In this document: in pieces, positions 46,233 through 57,594 of the stretch
Numbering within the stretch: the first letter of the stretch is position 1
Layout: each line of letters opens with the position of its first letter
Assembly (NCBI RefSeq): GCF_016508255.1
Contig: NZ_JADVKT010000004.1
Coordinates: forward strand, 248,001-312,000
Reading direction: 5' to 3'
Origin: Acinetobacter calcoaceticus
GTDB lineage: Bacteria; Pseudomonadota; Gammaproteobacteria; Pseudomonadales; Moraxellaceae
Length of the DNA: 64,000 nucleotides
The notes under the pieces: model-generated
What the model was told of the DNA's origin: nothing
Database searches by the model: none
The model's input: only the letters and a program-made list of their open reading frames with translations
Position numbers and translations under genes: made by a program

Positions 46233-47438
46233 TTAAAAAATAATTTCCTGTCCATGCTGAATCACTCGCTTAGGCAAATCTCCGCCAAGCCAGTAAACAA
46301 TTTCAGATGGATGCTCAATATCCCAAGCCACAAAGTCAGCGACTTTACCCTGTTCTAAACTGCCGTGTGTTTGCTCTAAACCGAGTGCTTGTGCAGCATG
46401 AATGGTCACACCAGCTAATGCTTGTTCGGGCGTTAAGCGGAAGAGCGTACTGCCCATATTCAGCATTAAACGTACAGAAAGTGCTGGAGATGTACCGGGG
46501 TTTAAATCACTCGACAGCGCAATACGCACGCCATGCTTAATCAGGCTTTCAATTGGCGGATATTGTGTTTCACGCAGTAAGTAAAAAGCGCCCGGTAGTA
46601 AAACAGCGACCGTACCCGACTCTGCCATTGCTTTGACATCATCTTCGGTCATGTATTCTAAATGGTCTGCCGACAAAGCATGATAACGTGCTGCCAAGCT
46701 TGAACCGCCTAACGATGAGAGCTGTTCAGCATGAAGCTTAATAGGTAGACCCAATGATTGCGCTGTTTTAAAAACGCGTTCAACTTGAGCAGGTGAAAAG
46801 GCTAAGTGCTCGCAGAATGCATCTACAGCATCGACTAAACCTTCAGCATGCAGTTTAGGCAGCATTTCTGTACAGATATGCTCAATATAAGCATCGCTTT
46901 GATCTTTGTATTCTGGTGGTAAAGCATGAGCAGCTAAACATGTGCTTTTTACCGTCATCGGTAATTTTTCACCAATTTGACGGATCACACGCAACATTTT
47001 GCGTTCATTTTCGTAGTTGAGTCCGTAGCCAGACTTAATCTCGATGGTCGTTACACCGTCTTGTTGCATGCAGCGAATGCGCTTAAGTGCCGAATTTAAT
47101 AATTGTTCTTCGCTTGCTTCACGGGTTGCACGTACTGTACTTGCAATACCGCCACCGCTCGCCGCAATTTCAGCATAGCTCACACCTTGCAAGCGTTTTT
47201 CAAACTCAACACTACGGTTGCCACCAAAAACACTATGCGTATGACAGTCGATGAACCCCGGGGTTACCCAAGCTCCATTTAAATCAACTGTTTCGGAATA
47301 TGTGTCGGCAGGAAGTTGTTGTTGTTTTCCAATCCACTGAATGAGATGCCCTTCTGTGACAATTGCAGCATCTTCAATGTAAGAATATTGCCCATTTTGC
47401 ATGGTCGCAATGTGGCAATTTTGCCAAAGTTTTTTCAT
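46233..47438 (-). CDS. hutI: Imidazolonepropionase
   Basis: HutI opens the imidazolone ring to formimidoyl-glutamate. The amidohydrolase motifs are [13 protein letters not shown] (metal HxH), [46 protein letters not shown] and [11 protein letters not shown] choose the ATG at 47436-47438, preceded by AGGAAAGG, giving 401 aa; the longer frame to 47486 lacks a ribosome site. It follows the permease gene by about 50 bases. Confidence 0.95.
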   Translation of the reverse strand: MKKLWQNCHIATMQNGQYSYIEDAAIVTEGHLIQWIGKQQQLPADTYSETVDLNGAWVTPGFIDCHTHSVFGGNRSVEFEKRLQGVSYAEIAASGGGIASTVRATREASEEQLLNSALKRIRCMQQDGVTTIEIKSGYGLNYENERKMLRVIRQIGEKLPMTVKSTCLAAHALPPEYKDQSDAYIEHICTEMLPKLHAEGLVDAVDAFCEHLAFSPAQVERVFKTAQSLGLPIKLHAEQLSSLGGSSLAARYHALSADHLEYMTEDDVKAMAESGTVAVLLPGAFYLLRETQYPPIESLIKHGVRIALSSDLNPGTSPALSVRLMLNMGSTLFRLTPEQALAGVTIHAAQALGLEQTHGSLEQGKVADFVAWDIEHPSEIVYWLGGDLPKRVIQHGQEIIF

Positions 47439-47489
47439 TAGCCTTTCCTCAAAACTGCCCAATAGTGAAACCATTGGGCAGTTCATTTG

Positions 47490-48902
47490 TTAGCTTTCTA
47501 TCTCAACATTTTGCTGGATAGAATTACTTTCCTTTCCCAAGTTTTGCTGTGGTTTGACCCAGATACGATAAGCAATAGTGAGAAGAGCAAGCCATGTTAT
47601 ACCTACATAAATCGCAGGACGTGAATCAGGGAAATAACCCATCATGGCTAAAATAAACACCATAAAACCAATCGCGAACGCAGGTGCAACAGGCCAACCC
47701 CAGACAGGGAAATCAAGTGCTTTAATTTCAGCAGCAGATAATTTACGGCGCATCGCAACTTGCGAAAGCAAAATCATGAGCCAAACCCAAACAGTAGCAA
47801 ACGTTGCAATTGACGCGATGATCATGAATACATTTTCAGGAATCAGGTAGTTCAACACCACACCAATCAATAGCACACCCGCCATCACAACCACGGTCAT
47901 CCATGGCACACCATTACGTGATAACTTTTGGAAAATTCTCGGTGCTTGACCACGGTTTGCCATACCATAAAGCATACGGCCAGCGCCAAACACGTCACTA
48001 TTAATTGCCGAAATTGCAGCAGTCACCACCACAACATTTAGAATATTTGCAGCAGATTTGATGCCTAAATTTTCAAAAATTTGTACAAATGGGCTTCCTT
48101 GGCTACCAATCTGGTTCCATGGGAAAATCGACATAAGTACAAAAATAGTCAGTACATAGAACAGTAAAATACGGACTGGAACAGCATTAATTGCTTTTGG
48201 TAAAGTCGTTTTCGGGTCTTGTGACTCGCCAGCAGTTAAACCGATAATTTCGATACCACCGAAAGCAAACACGACTACAGATAAACATGCAACCAAGCCT
48301 GCAATACCATGCGGCATAAAGCCATCATAAACCCATAAGTTTTGAATGCCAGGCACTACATTGCTATGGTCAACGTGGAAGCCATAAAACATAAGGCCTA
48401 AACCACCAATAATCATGGCAACAATGGCCGTAACTTTGATAATGGATAACCAAAACTCGAGCTCACCAAAGACTTTAACGTGAATTAAGTTAATGGCACC
48501 CAAGAACATAATCAGCGATAAAATCCAGATCCACCTTGGCACATCGGGATACCAGAACCCCATATAAATACCAAAAGCAGTCACATCGGCAATGGCGACA
48601 ATCACCATTTCAAAAACATAAGTCCAACCTGTGGTAAAACCTGCCAGTGGACTTATGTACTGTGATGCGTAGTGACTAAATGAACCAGACACAGGGTTAT
48701 GGACAGCCATTTCACCCAGTGCGCGCATAACGATATAAATTGCAATCCCTGCAACGATATACGCAAGTAATACTGAAGGCCCCGCCATTTTGATGGCGGT
48801 TGCCGAACCATAGAAAAGCCCAGTTCCAATTGCTGAGCCCAATGCCAAGAAACGAATATGGCGGGTGTTCAAACCCCGCTGTAGTGTGGAGTTTTGTGAC
48901 AT
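47490..48902 (-). CDS. hutT: APC-family amino acid permease, probable histidine transporter
   Basis: The 470-aa permease has twelve membrane segments and the amino-acid transporter family signature ([62 protein letters not shown]). Its place between hutH and hutI makes histidine the likely substrate, and A. baumannii HutT is named in this position. Sequence alone would not exclude proline-type permeases. The ATG at 48900-48902 has GGAG upstream; 16 further upstream codons are rejected. Confidence 0.88.
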   Translation of the reverse strand: MSQNSTLQRGLNTRHIRFLALGSAIGTGLFYGSATAIKMAGPSVLLAYIVAGIAIYIVMRALGEMAVHNPVSGSFSHYASQYISPLAGFTTGWTYVFEMVIVAIADVTAFGIYMGFWYPDVPRWIWILSLIMFLGAINLIHVKVFGELEFWLSIIKVTAIVAMIIGGLGLMFYGFHVDHSNVVPGIQNLWVYDGFMPHGIAGLVACLSVVVFAFGGIEIIGLTAGESQDPKTTLPKAINAVPVRILLFYVLTIFVLMSIFPWNQIGSQGSPFVQIFENLGIKSAANILNVVVVTAAISAINSDVFGAGRMLYGMANRGQAPRIFQKLSRNGVPWMTVVVMAGVLLIGVVLNYLIPENVFMIIASIATFATVWVWLMILLSQVAMRRKLSAAEIKALDFPVWGWPVAPAFAIGFMVFILAMMGYFPDSRPAIYVGITWLALLTIAYRIWVKPQQNLGKESNSIQQNVEIES

Positions 48903-48966
48903 TATAATCTCCAATCCTTGAGGATATTTAGTTAGATTCGGCCACTCCATGTGACCGTTTTATCAA

Positions 48967-50505
48967 TCACACTTCAGATAAACTAGGGAGTAGTTTTGGA
49001 ATGAGCAACTCGTTTAGGCAACCACTCGAAAGCAACTCACTTGCCTGTTCAATATCCGGAGCAAAGAAACGGTCTTCGCTGTAGTAAGGAACTTGATCGC
49101 GCAAGATTTTACGGGCTTGTTCAAGTTTAGGCGAGCTTTTTAAGCCTTCACGGAAGTCAAGACCCTGACAAGCGCCTAACCATTCGACAGCTAAAATGCC
49201 ACGAACGTTATCAGCCATTGGCCAAAGACGCTTACCAGCATTTGGAGCCATTGATACATGGTCTTCCTGATTGGCAGAAGTTGGTAAACTATCAACACTT
49301 GCAGGATGTGCTAGTGCTTTATTATCGCTCGCAAGTGCAGCAGCTGTCACTTGTGCAATCATAAAGCCTGAGTTAACGCCACCATTTGCGACCAAGAACG
49401 GTGGAAGCTGTGACATGTGGCGGTCCATCATCATCGAAATACGACGTTCTGAAAGTGAACCAATTTCTGCAATTGCCAATGCTAAATTATCTGCCGCCAT
49501 TGCAACAGGTTCTGCATGGAAGTTACCACCAGAAATCACGTCACCTTGTTCAGCGAAAACAAGTGGGTTATCAGATACAGCGTTTGCTTCAATTGCTAAA
49601 ACTTCAGCAGCCTGACGGATTTGAGTTAGACATGCACCCATCACCTGTGGTTGGCAACGTAAAGAATACGGATCTTGAACTTTGCTACAGTCTTCGTGTG
49701 AATGTGCAATTTCACTTGAATCAGTCAATAAATCGCGATAAGCCGCAGCAACATCAATTTGACCACGTTGGCCACGTACTTCATGAATACGTGCATCGAA
49801 CGGTGAACGTGAACCCAGCATTGCTTCAACACTTAAGCCACCACATACAGTTGCAGCAGCAAATAAATCTTCGGCTTCAAACAAACCGCGTAACGCGTAG
49901 GCAGTCGAAACTTGTGTACCATTTAGAAGTGCCAAGCCTTCTTTAGCAGCTAAAGAAATTGGCTCTAAACCTGCAATTTTTAAAGCTTCAACTGCTGGTA
50001 ACCACTCACCTTTGTAGCGTGCTTTACTTTCACCTAGTAAAATCAATGACATATGCGCAAGTGGTGCCAAGTCACCTGAAGCACCTACTGAGCCTTTAAG
50101 AGGAATATGCGGATAAACTTCAGCATTAATTAAAGCCAACAAAGCATCAATCACTTTACGGCGGATACCAGAGAAACCACGTGCCAAGCTGTTTGCTTTC
50201 AATAGAATAATTAAACGAACCATTGCATCATCAAGAGGTTCGCCTACACCTGCGGCGTGCGAAAGTACCAATGAACGCTGTAATTGTTCTAAATCTTCAG
50301 GAGCAATCTTGGTCGAAGCGAGCAAACCAAAACCTGTGTTAATTCCGTAAGCTGTACGCCCTTCATTTACAATCTGTTCTACACAAGCCACGCTTGCATT
50401 AATGGCAGCTGATGCACTTTCATCTAGTTTAACTTTAATCGGGTTGAGGTAAGCTTGACGTAAATCGGCTAAGGTCAGTTTTCCCGGTTGGATTAATAAT
50501 TCCAT
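48967..50505 (-). CDS. hutH: Histidine ammonia-lyase
   Basis: HutH removes ammonia from histidine to give urocanate. The 512-aa protein has the Ala-Ser-Gly triad that forms the MIO cofactor ([15 protein letters not shown]), [21 protein letters not shown] and [16 protein letters not shown]. The pathway enzymes are clustered on the minus strand in the order hutU-hutH-hutT-hutI-hutG. In A. baumannii this enzyme is linked to freeing zinc bound to histidine. Confidence 0.97.
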   Translation of the reverse strand: MELLIQPGKLTLADLRQAYLNPIKVKLDESASAAINASVACVEQIVNEGRTAYGINTGFGLLASTKIAPEDLEQLQRSLVLSHAAGVGEPLDDAMVRLIILLKANSLARGFSGIRRKVIDALLALINAEVYPHIPLKGSVGASGDLAPLAHMSLILLGESKARYKGEWLPAVEALKIAGLEPISLAAKEGLALLNGTQVSTAYALRGLFEAEDLFAAATVCGGLSVEAMLGSRSPFDARIHEVRGQRGQIDVAAAYRDLLTDSSEIAHSHEDCSKVQDPYSLRCQPQVMGACLTQIRQAAEVLAIEANAVSDNPLVFAEQGDVISGGNFHAEPVAMAADNLALAIAEIGSLSERRISMMMDRHMSQLPPFLVANGGVNSGFMIAQVTAAALASDNKALAHPASVDSLPTSANQEDHVSMAPNAGKRLWPMADNVRGILAVEWLGACQGLDFREGLKSSPKLEQARKILRDQVPYYSEDRFFAPDIEQASELLSSGCLNELLIPKLLPSLSEV

Positions 50506-50593
50506 GTTGGCTTCCTAATTTTTGGCACTATATTCTGCTGAGACGGCGCTTTTCACAATTGCAAAAAGCACCGCCCGTTCTTTCCATGTATTT

Positions 50594-52270
50594 TTATTGC
50601 GTGATCATTGGCAAGTTTAAGCCTTGCTCTTTTGCACAGTTAATCGCAATTTCATAACCGGCATCGGCATGACGCATAACACCTGTTGCAGGGTCATTGG
50701 TCAATACACGAGCAATACGTGCAGCAGCATCATCAGTACCATCACACACAATCACAACGCCTGAGTGTTGAGAGAAGCCCATACCTACACCACCACCATG
50801 ATGTAAAGATACCCAAGTTGCGCCGCCTGCTGTATTGAGCAAAGCGTTCAACAATGGCCAGTCAGATACGGCATCTGAACCATCTTGCATTGCTTCAGTT
50901 TCACGGTTTGGACTTGCAACCGAACCTGAGTCTAAGTGGTCACGCCCAATCACAACTGGTGCAGACAACTCACCACTACGAACCATTTCGTTAAATGCTA
51001 AACCAAGTTTTGCACGTAAGCCTAGACCCACCCAACAAATACGAGCTGGTAAACCTTGGAAGCTAATGCGTTCACGTGCCATGTCTAACCAGTGATGCAA
51101 ATGTTCGTCATCAGGAATTAATTCTTTAACTTTGGCATCTGTTTTATAAATATCTTCTGGATCACCAGAAAGCGCTGCCCAACGGAATGGACCAATACCA
51201 CGGCAGAACAATGGACGGATATAAGCAGGAACAAAGCCAGGGAAATCAAATGCGTTTTCTACGCCTTCTTCTTTCGCCATTTGACGAATGTTATTACCAT
51301 AGTCAAATGTTGGAACGCCCATTTTTTGGAAATCAAGCATCGCTTGTACGTGTTTTGCCATAGACTGTTTTGCAGCTTTTACAACAGCTTCTGGTTCTGT
51401 TTTCGCACGTTCACGATATTCATCCCAAGTCCAGCCCACTGGTAAGTAACCATTTAATGGATCGTGTGCACTTGTTTGGTCGGTCACCATGTCTGGACGC
51501 ACACCACGGCGTACAAGCTCAGGTAAAATCTCTGCAGCGTTGCCATGAAGTGCAATTGAAATTACTTTGCCTTCTTTCGTGTAACGGTCAATACGAGCCA
51601 AAGCATCATCTAAATCAGTTGCTTGTTCATCTACATAACGTGTACGTAAACGGAAATCGATACTTGCTTGTTGGCATTCGATGTTTAAAGAACAAGCACC
51701 TGCAAGTGTTGCAGCTAAAGGCTGAGCACCACCCATACCGCCTAAACCAGCAGTTAGTACCCAACGACCGTTTAAGTCACCGTTGTAATGTTGACGGCCT
51801 GCTTCAACGAAAGTTTCGTAAGTACCTTGCACAATGCCTTGGCTACCAATGTAGATCCATGAACCTGCTGTCATTTGACCGTACATCGCTAAAGCTTTTG
51901 CATCTAACTCGTTAAAGTGTTCCCAGTTTGCCCAGTGCGGTACAAGATTTGAGTTTGCAATTAAAACACGTGGGGCATCTTTATGAGTTTTAAATACGCC
52001 TACTGGTTTACCTGATTGAACTAACAAAGTTTCATCAGTTTCAAGATTTTTTAACGTATCTACAATCTTGTCAAAACATTCCCAGTTACGCGCTGCACGG
52101 CCAATACCACCGTATACCACCAATTCTTTCGGGTTTTCTGCAACGTCCGGATCAAGGTTATTCATCAACATGCGTAATGGAGCTTCAGTTAACCAACTTT
52201 TAGCCGTCAATTCAGTGCCACGTGGTGCACGGATTTCTACATCACGAAATTTTGTTGTCGTTGTTGTCAC
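50594..52270 (-). CDS. hutU: Urocanate hydratase
   Basis: HutU hydrates urocanate to imidazolonepropionate using tightly bound NAD. The 558-aa protein has the NAD loop [41 protein letters not shown], the catalytic-Cys region [20 protein letters not shown] and [15 protein letters not shown]. The start is a GTG at 52268-52270 with a strong GGAAGGAG. It is the first gene of the catabolic operon, and a HutC-like operator lies about 75 bases upstream. Confidence 0.97.
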   Translation of the reverse strand: MTTTTTKFRDVEIRAPRGTELTAKSWLTEAPLRMLMNNLDPDVAENPKELVVYGGIGRAARNWECFDKIVDTLKNLETDETLLVQSGKPVGVFKTHKDAPRVLIANSNLVPHWANWEHFNELDAKALAMYGQMTAGSWIYIGSQGIVQGTYETFVEAGRQHYNGDLNGRWVLTAGLGGMGGAQPLAATLAGACSLNIECQQASIDFRLRTRYVDEQATDLDDALARIDRYTKEGKVISIALHGNAAEILPELVRRGVRPDMVTDQTSAHDPLNGYLPVGWTWDEYRERAKTEPEAVVKAAKQSMAKHVQAMLDFQKMGVPTFDYGNNIRQMAKEEGVENAFDFPGFVPAYIRPLFCRGIGPFRWAALSGDPEDIYKTDAKVKELIPDDEHLHHWLDMARERISFQGLPARICWVGLGLRAKLGLAFNEMVRSGELSAPVVIGRDHLDSGSVASPNRETEAMQDGSDAVSDWPLLNALLNTAGGATWVSLHHGGGVGMGFSQHSGVVIVCDGTDDAAARIARVLTNDPATGVMRHADAGYEIAINCAKEQGLNLPMITQ

Positions 52271-52342
52271 AGGCGGACTCCTTCCTTTGAGCTTACATCA
52301 GCAGAACATCACTTGTTTCTGCATTTGTATAGTAATGTATTA

Positions 52343-52358
52343 ACTTGTATATACATCC
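52343..52358 (-). promoter_or_regulatory. HutC operator-like site at the hutU promoter
   Basis: ACTTGTATATACATCC contains the near-palindrome TTGTATATACA, matching the TTGTATATACAA-type target of HutC repressors. It lies in the hutU promoter region; urocanate would release repression. Confidence 0.6.
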
Positions 52359-52462
52359 ATATACTACACAAATATTTTACGGCGTGAAGAGGCTTGCTCA
52401 TATTTTTTTGAAAAAAATTAATAAGCTTATGAATTAAATTAATTTATTTTTATATTAAGCAT

Positions 52463-52499
52463 AAAAAAAGCACATATCTTTTCACTAGACATGTGCTTT
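52463..52499 (-). terminator. Terminator after hutD
   Basis: AAAGCACAT (52467-52475) and ATGTGCTTT (52491-52499) pair across a 15-nt loop; the minus-strand 3' side has a T7 run. It separates hutCD from the hutU operon. Confidence 0.75.
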
Positions 52500-52520
52500 A
52501 AAAAAATAATTTATTTACTT

Positions 52521-53096
52521 TTAACGTTGAATTAACTCAATAACATAACAATTTTTTGCCCAATTTTGCGGAAAATGGACTGAGGTAATTGCAGTGGTTT
52601 TTTCAATTTTTAAAGTCTCATGAGCTGCAAGTAAAAAGACTTTGTCCTCAACCACGACTTCAATGTCAGAACCACTATTAAAAATAAAAATCAGGTCTGC
52701 CGAACTTAAAAAGGTCTGTGCTTCTGTACCGTCTACTCTTTGAAAGCGGGCATGAAATTTTGCAGAATCATAAATTAGATTTAAGTCCCGAATTGCACCG
52801 TCAAACAGCTCACTTTGCACCTGACTTTCGCCATGAAAAGCAAAAATATCACCTTGTTTTAACGCTTTAACTGGCAAATTATCGACATGCAATCCAATGC
52901 CTTGCCCATCAAGTACCGTAATAATTCGCTGCTTATTGGGAAATAGCGAAAATGGCCCAGAAGTGGTCACATCAGCCATCGAAATACGCCAATCGAAATC
53001 AGCTTCACCTTGGCTTCGAGCAATTTCTAAAGTAAAGCCAGCACCATTTTTCCAAAGCATTTTTGTATATTGATCGGCCCTGATCAATTCAATCAT
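52521..53096 (-). CDS. hutD: HutD/Ves family protein
   Basis: The 191-aa cupin-fold protein matches HutD/Ves: MLWKNGAGFTLEIAR near the N-terminus, DFDWRISMADVTTSGPFSLFPNKQRIITVLDGQG, and ALKQGDIFAFHG. HutD is thought to tune hut expression, perhaps by binding formylglutamate or urocanate-type ligands. Its ATG overlaps the hutC stop by four bases, so the pair is translated together. Confidence 0.92.
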   Translation of the reverse strand: MIELIRADQYTKMLWKNGAGFTLEIARSQGEADFDWRISMADVTTSGPFSLFPNKQRIITVLDGQGIGLHVDNLPVKALKQGDIFAFHGESQVQSELFDGAIRDLNLIYDSAKFHARFQRVDGTEAQTFLSSADLIFIFNSGSDIEVVVEDKVFLLAAHETLKIEKTTAITSVHFPQNWAKNCYVIELIQR

Positions 53097-53845
53097 GGGT
53101 TAAATTTCCCTTCAAGATAATAGCGACTACCCGGATAAATCAAACGTGCACTTGAAATAAGCTGTTTGTTTGACCACGTACGGCGACGAATAAGTAAGCA
53201 TGGTTCAGCTTTAGTAATCTTCAACCATTTACACTCTTGAGGAGATGCTAAAACTGCCTCAACAATGTGCTCACCTTCTGAGACCGGTGCTTTCGCCATG
53301 AGGTAAGCATTCGGGGTAATGGTTTTAAAGTCTTGTTGTAGATAATCTGGAATCAGTGCTGCATCAACTAAACGATCTTCGACCTGAACAGGTACATCAT
53401 TTTCATAATGCACAATAATCGAGTGAAATAATCTTTGCCCTTCGCGTGTCTGCATTAACACGCTTTGCTCTGCATTTGCATAAATTTGCTCTAAGACTAA
53501 AACTTCAGCATGGTGCTTATGGTTTCGTGCAATAATCTCTTCGGCAATATTGTTAATCTGAAAAAGTGCAGTACGGCCCTGTCCTTCGGCAACGAAAGAG
53601 CCAACACCTTGAATTCGAACAAGTAGGCCCTCAGTCGTTAACTCACGTAGCGCACGATTTACCGTCATGCGGCTGCAACCGAGTTGATTGACCAATTCGC
53701 TTTCTGAAGGAATTTTTTTATTTACAGCCCATGAGCCTTCATAAATCTTTTGTGAAATTAGCTGTTTGACGCGTTGATATAAAGGAACTGGACTATCAGC
53801 TTCAATCGAAAGCTCAGCATGTTCTTGTTTTGATGTTCTGGGCAT
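53093..53845 (-). CDS. hutC: Histidine utilization repressor, GntR family
   Basis: The 250-aa regulator has an N-terminal winged helix (VPLYQRVKQLISQKIYEGSW, PSESELVNQLGCSRMTVNRALRELTTEGLLVRIQGVGSFVAE) and a C-terminal UTRA ligand domain ending in ARLIYPGSRYYLEGKF. It represses the hut genes and is induced by urocanate. A HutC-like palindrome at 53897-53912 just upstream suggests autorepression. Confidence 0.95.
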   Translation of the reverse strand: MPRTSKQEHAELSIEADSPVPLYQRVKQLISQKIYEGSWAVNKKIPSESELVNQLGCSRMTVNRALRELTTEGLLVRIQGVGSFVAEGQGRTALFQINNIAEEIIARNHKHHAEVLVLEQIYANAEQSVLMQTREGQRLFHSIIVHYENDVPVQVEDRLVDAALIPDYLQQDFKTITPNAYLMAKAPVSEGEHIVEAVLASPQECKWLKITKAEPCLLIRRRTWSNKQLISSARLIYPGSRYYLEGKFNP

Positions 53846-53896
53846 AACTAATTACTCAAAAAGGCAGCAGGCAAAAAAGCATTTTAGTTGACATGC

Positions 53897-53912
53897 TATG
53901 TATATACAACCA
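53897..53912 (-). promoter_or_regulatory. HutC operator-like site at the hutC promoter
   Basis: TATGTATATACAACC contains TGTATATACA, the same core as at the hutU promoter, about 55 bases before the hutC start. A second partial copy (CACATACAAC) follows directly. The remainder of the 53846-54200 gap shows nothing I can support beyond the divergent promoters. Confidence 0.6.
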
Positions 53913-54200
53913 CATACAACATGTTAATTTATGAAATAAATAGATTTTAAAAAGTTTAAAAAATAAACATAGCTCAATAAGAGCTAATTTAAAGTTTTAT
54001 GTAGAGAAATTCAAATATATAAGGGCTTTATCAATATTTATTTAATAATTATTTCTGCTATGCCTTTGGCTCTATTCAAAGTTTTAGAAAGTATGGTCCT
54101 TTCTGATTTACGAAATGATGCTTAAAATTTTTATTTAAAATAACTGATCGATAGTATTCTTCTGCCACACAGTATATTAATAAAACTGGAAGCACATCGA

Positions 54201-55313
54201 ATGCGTAATTATAAAATAGATATTCTTCGTGGAATTTCTATCCTGTTGGTTCTTTTACATCATTTTAATATTCCCTATAAACTTAAAGATACATGGTTAG
54301 GTTTTGATTTCTTAGGTGAAGCATTTAGCACAGTCATCGCAAGAAATGGAAATTATGGCGTGACCATGTTTTTCGTAATTTCAGGTTTTTTAATCACTCA
54401 TCACACCTTAAAAAGAGACAAACAATTTTCCGCAATTAACCTCAAGCATTTTTATATCCGACGAGCAGCGCGCATTTTACCGTGTCTGGTTTTACTCATT
54501 TTAGGTGTAAGCATACTTGGGTCATTTGACTTAAAACCTTTTATAAACCAAGCACCCAATGGCATTGAAGTCTCTTATCCTTTGACCATTTTGGCAGCTT
54601 TCACCTTCTGGATGAATATCCTGATTATTAAATTCGGTTGGGTAAACTACGCTTTAGGCGTGTTGTGGTCGCTCTCTGTAGAAGAAGTTTTTTACTTTGT
54701 TTTTCCATTATTGTGCCTGCTCACCCGTAGTAATAAAGTCTTTATTGCTGTACTTGTTGGAGTAATTCTATATGGGCCTTATTTTAGATCTCTCCATTTT
54801 GGAGAAGAAAGCGGTGCATATTTATATCATTATTTTTCGAGCTTTGATGGTATAGCAATTGGCTGTTTAACTGCTATTTTCTCTCATAAATATCAGCCAG
54901 ATTGGAGCTATAAAAAACCTCTTTCTTGGTTGATTATTTTGAGTATGGTCGCTCTTTATTTATATGCACCAATTAAAGAAGTTAGTACTTGGGCTATCAG
55001 CTTATTTGCTTTTGCTACGGGTTTACTGATTTTGTGTTTTCAGCATCCTGCTGGAACGCAAGCGCATAGTCTATTTACAAAAATCATGGTCTGGCTAGGT
55101 CAAAGAAGTTATGAAACTTATTTGTTTCATCTGGTTGTGCTGGGTCTTATGAAAGTTGCTTTTATTCCGGCCCAAACCGACTCTAGCATTAAAATTATGC
55201 TTTTAATTGCATATCTGGTTCTGACTTTTATTATCAGCGCAATCATCGAAAAATATTATTCCACACCGCTTAACAGCTACATTCGAAAGGTTTTCATTAA
55301 AGACAAATCATAA
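54201..55313 (+). CDS. Acyltransferase 3 family membrane protein
   Basis: The 370-aa protein has about ten membrane segments and acyltransferase-3 (OafA/YrhL) hallmarks: IDILRGISILLVLLHHFN near the N-terminus (catalytic-type His), FFVISGFLITHH, FYIRRAARILP and LWSLSVEEVFYFVFP. Such proteins O-acylate surface sugars such as LPS, capsule or peptidoglycan. No glycan cluster is nearby, so the target is unknown. It converges on zigA with a shared terminator. Confidence 0.9.
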   Translation: MRNYKIDILRGISILLVLLHHFNIPYKLKDTWLGFDFLGEAFSTVIARNGNYGVTMFFVISGFLITHHTLKRDKQFSAINLKHFYIRRAARILPCLVLLILGVSILGSFDLKPFINQAPNGIEVSYPLTILAAFTFWMNILIIKFGWVNYALGVLWSLSVEEVFYFVFPLLCLLTRSNKVFIAVLVGVILYGPYFRSLHFGEESGAYLYHYFSSFDGIAIGCLTAIFSHKYQPDWSYKKPLSWLIILSMVALYLYAPIKEVSTWAISLFAFATGLLILCFQHPAGTQAHSLFTKIMVWLGQRSYETYLFHLVVLGLMKVAFIPAQTDSSIKIMLLIAYLVLTFIISAIIEKYYSTPLNSYIRKVFIKDKS

Positions 55314-55317
55314 AAAT

Positions 55318-55344
55318 AAGCCCCTAAAATAGGGGCTTTGTTTT
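55318..55344. terminator. Terminator between the acyltransferase gene and zigA
   Basis: AAGCCCCTA, AAA and TAGGGGCTT form a 9-bp stem followed by TGTTTTG. Confidence 0.75.
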
Positions 55345-55345
55345 G

Positions 55346-56575
55346 TTAAGTAATCAACATGGTTTCATCGTCTTGCTTAAAAGGATTAGACCATCTCTGC
55401 CAAGCTTGTGGTCCTAAAGCCATTTCTTCATCGTTTAACAAGCAGCTATCCAAGCGTTCTATTAAAGCTTGCTCATCCATTTGCATACCAATTAAAACCA
55501 GCTCCTGACGCGCATCACCAGTTTGAGCGTCCCAAACCTTTTTAATTTGTTCGATACTGTCTAAGTCACTTGGCCAGTCTTCTTCTGCAACGGCCGCCCA
55601 CCAATAGCCTGCCAAGCCATGTCGTGCCATCGCGCCTGCTTGTGACCATGAATAAGCCAATGTAGGTTCGACTGCTAACCAGAAAAAGCCTTTTGAACGA
55701 ATGACTCCCGGCCATTCAGCCTGAACCAAATCATAAAAACGTTCGGGATGAAAAGGTCGGCGGGCACGATAAACAAAGCTACTGATCCCATACTCTTCAG
55801 TTTCTGGCGTATGCTCACCACGTAATTCTTTTAACCAGCCTGGCGCTTGTGCTGCTTCATCAAAATCGAATAACTGTGTATTTAAAATTTTATCTAAAGC
55901 AATTTTTCCAAATTGAGCAATTTCAATTCGGGCACGTGGGTTTAAGGTCTTTAACATTGCAATTAATTGTTGTTGTTCAACGGAGTCAATCAAATCAATT
56001 TTATTCAACACAATCACATCACAAAATTCGATCTGATCGATGAGAAGATCAACTACATTTCGTTCATCCAGTTCACCTAACGACTCGCCACGTTGTTGGA
56101 GTGAATCGATTGAACTGTAATCTTTGAGAAAATTGAAAGCATCGACTACCGTGACCATGGTGTCTAGGCGAGCAAATTCGTTTAATGAATTTCCATCTTC
56201 ATCTTCAAAGGTAAAGGTTTCAGCCACAGGCAACGGTTCTGAAATGCCAGTCGATTCAATCACCAACTGGTCAAAGCGACCTTCATCGGCCAAACGTCTC
56301 ACCTCGACCAATAAGTCTTCTCGTAAAGTACAACAGATACAGCCATTGCTCATTTCAACTAGCTTTTCATCTGTTCTAGAGAGTTCTGCCCCGCCTTCAC
56401 GCACTAACGCTGCATCGATATTGACGTCTGACATATCATTCACAATCACGGCAATACGGCGGCCTTCACGATTATTTAAAATATGGTTGAGTAATGTGGT
56501 CTTTCCTGCACCTAAAAAGCCCGATAAAACAGTGACAGGAAGCTTAGCAAATGAGTTGGCGTTTGCAGTGCGCAT
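55346..56575 (-). CDS. zigA: Zinc metallochaperone GTPase ZigA (COG0523)
   Basis: The COG0523/CobW GTPase has a Walker A loop ([19 protein letters not shown]), the metal-binding CxCC motif ([14 protein letters not shown]), ESTGISEP and the guanine motif NKIDL, with a C-terminal CobW_C domain ([17 protein letters not shown]). A. baumannii ZigA lies beside the hut genes, helps keep zinc supplied during starvation and works with histidine catabolism. A Zur-like palindrome lies at 56671-56688. I choose the ATG at 56573-56575 (409 aa, AAAGAGA upstream); an ATG at 56611 would add 12 residues. Confidence 0.92.
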   Translation of the reverse strand: MRTANANSFAKLPVTVLSGFLGAGKTTLLNHILNNREGRRIAVIVNDMSDVNIDAALVREGGAELSRTDEKLVEMSNGCICCTLREDLLVEVRRLADEGRFDQLVIESTGISEPLPVAETFTFEDEDGNSLNEFARLDTMVTVVDAFNFLKDYSSIDSLQQRGESLGELDERNVVDLLIDQIEFCDVIVLNKIDLIDSVEQQQLIAMLKTLNPRARIEIAQFGKIALDKILNTQLFDFDEAAQAPGWLKELRGEHTPETEEYGISSFVYRARRPFHPERFYDLVQAEWPGVIRSKGFFWLAVEPTLAYSWSQAGAMARHGLAGYWWAAVAEEDWPSDLDSIEQIKKVWDAQTGDARQELVLIGMQMDEQALIERLDSCLLNDEEMALGPQAWQRWSNPFKQDDETMLIT

Positions 56576-56670
56576 GGCTTGATCTCTTTGAATATTATTT
56601 AAACTGATCATGGCTGACCATCTAAATATGGCCAGATCACAGGCGTAATCTATTTCTAAACCACAATAAT

Positions 56671-56688
56671 GTTATGTTATAACATAAC
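56671..56688 (-). promoter_or_regulatory. Zur box at the zigA promoter
   Basis: GTTATGTTATAACATAAC is a perfect 18-base palindrome matching the core of the gamma-proteobacterial Zur site (GTTATANTATAAC). It lies about 95 bases before the chosen zigA start. Confidence 0.75.
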
Positions 56689-56759
56689 CATTGATCAAGT
56701 TTTTATTCTGCTTTTATTTAAGCTAACTCAGTTAATCGTTGAAAAAATTGCTTTTATAG

Positions 56760-57437
56760 TCACTGACAAATTGAGGTTCTATAGTGATGGTCAGGTCCCC
56801 ATGATCGAAAGCCTTGGCTATCAATATGAATTTGTCCTGAAGCATAAACACCAAGCCCCATGTTAAATGCTTGTCCCTTGGTTTCCCAGAACTGACAAAG
56901 TTTGGTTTTGGTTTGCTGAATATTGAACTGGTCTAAGTCGCTTGGTTGTTCTGGTCCAATCCGAAAATCAAGCGCTGCATTAAAAACATGTCGAGATGCA
57001 TCGGCACCCCCAGCACAGCGGTTTAAAGATAAAGCGCGATAAGCCGATGTCACTTCAAAATCGTTAATCACACCATCGTCGACTAATGCTTTTAAAATGC
57101 TAAGCGTCGGAACAATATTGGACCAAATCTCGCGTGGCGGCACCGCATAAGGCTCGACTCCACATTTTTGCCAATCGCGAGCCGAGCGTAATAACTCATA
57201 ATCTGGCACTAAATTGGCAAGCCCTTTTTGCTTAAGAAATTGCTTGTAAGCTTGCACAGACTGGCCGTGATCTGCGGTTGCGATCCAAGCAGTATAATCT
57301 TCGGGTTGTTGTTTTATTCTCGCTATTGTTTTAGAAGGCTGAGGCAAAGAATGATGATGTTTAGAAGCCGTTGGCTTGGGTGTTTGAGTCGTACATGCCG
57401 TAAGAGATAATAAAATTAAACCTAAATAACGTTTCAT
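56760..57437 (-). CDS. zrlA: Zur-regulated lipoprotein, M15-type D-Ala-D-Ala peptidase ZrlA
   Basis: The 225-aa protein has a lipoprotein signal (MKRYLGLILLSLTAC) and a peptidase M15 (VanY-like) zinc domain: TSAYRALSLNRCAGGADASRHVFNAALDF gives the HxxxxxxD metal pair and GQIHIDSQGFRSWGP the second His. It should trim peptidoglycan peptides from the membrane. In A. baumannii the zinc-regulated peptidase ZrlA, which maintains wall integrity in zinc starvation, fits size, lipobox and context. The Zur-like site at 57491-57510 supports this. Confidence 0.88.
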   Translation of the reverse strand: MKRYLGLILLSLTACTTQTPKPTASKHHHSLPQPSKTIARIKQQPEDYTAWIATADHGQSVQAYKQFLKQKGLANLVPDYELLRSARDWQKCGVEPYAVPPREIWSNIVPTLSILKALVDDGVINDFEVTSAYRALSLNRCAGGADASRHVFNAALDFRIGPEQPSDLDQFNIQQTKTKLCQFWETKGQAFNMGLGVYASGQIHIDSQGFRSWGPDHHYRTSICQ

Positions 57438-57490
57438 AAATATGCTCTATCTTCACCAAAAAGGGGAAAACTGCTCATTATTAAATTGAA

Positions 57491-57511
57491 GAAATGTTAT
57501 AGTATAACAAC
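57491..57511 (-). promoter_or_regulatory. Zur box at the zrlA promoter
   Basis: The site begins GAAATGTTATAGTATAAC, which fits the left half and core of the published gamma-proteobacterial Zur consensus (GAAATGTTATANTATAAC...). It lies about 55 bases upstream of the zrlA ATG. Confidence 0.8.
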
Positions 57512-57552
57512 AATAAAATCCTTTAATTTGTGTTGTTAAATTTTAAAAATAA

Positions 57553-57579
57553 AAAAGGACGTATGAGATACGTCCTTTT
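57553..57579. terminator. Terminator after the AroP-like gene
   Basis: AAAAGGACGTAT, GAG and ATACGTCCTTTT form a 12-bp stem, with A6/T4 flanks. It terminates the minus-strand permease transcript. Confidence 0.85.
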
Positions 57580-57594
57580 AGAATTGAAGCAACC

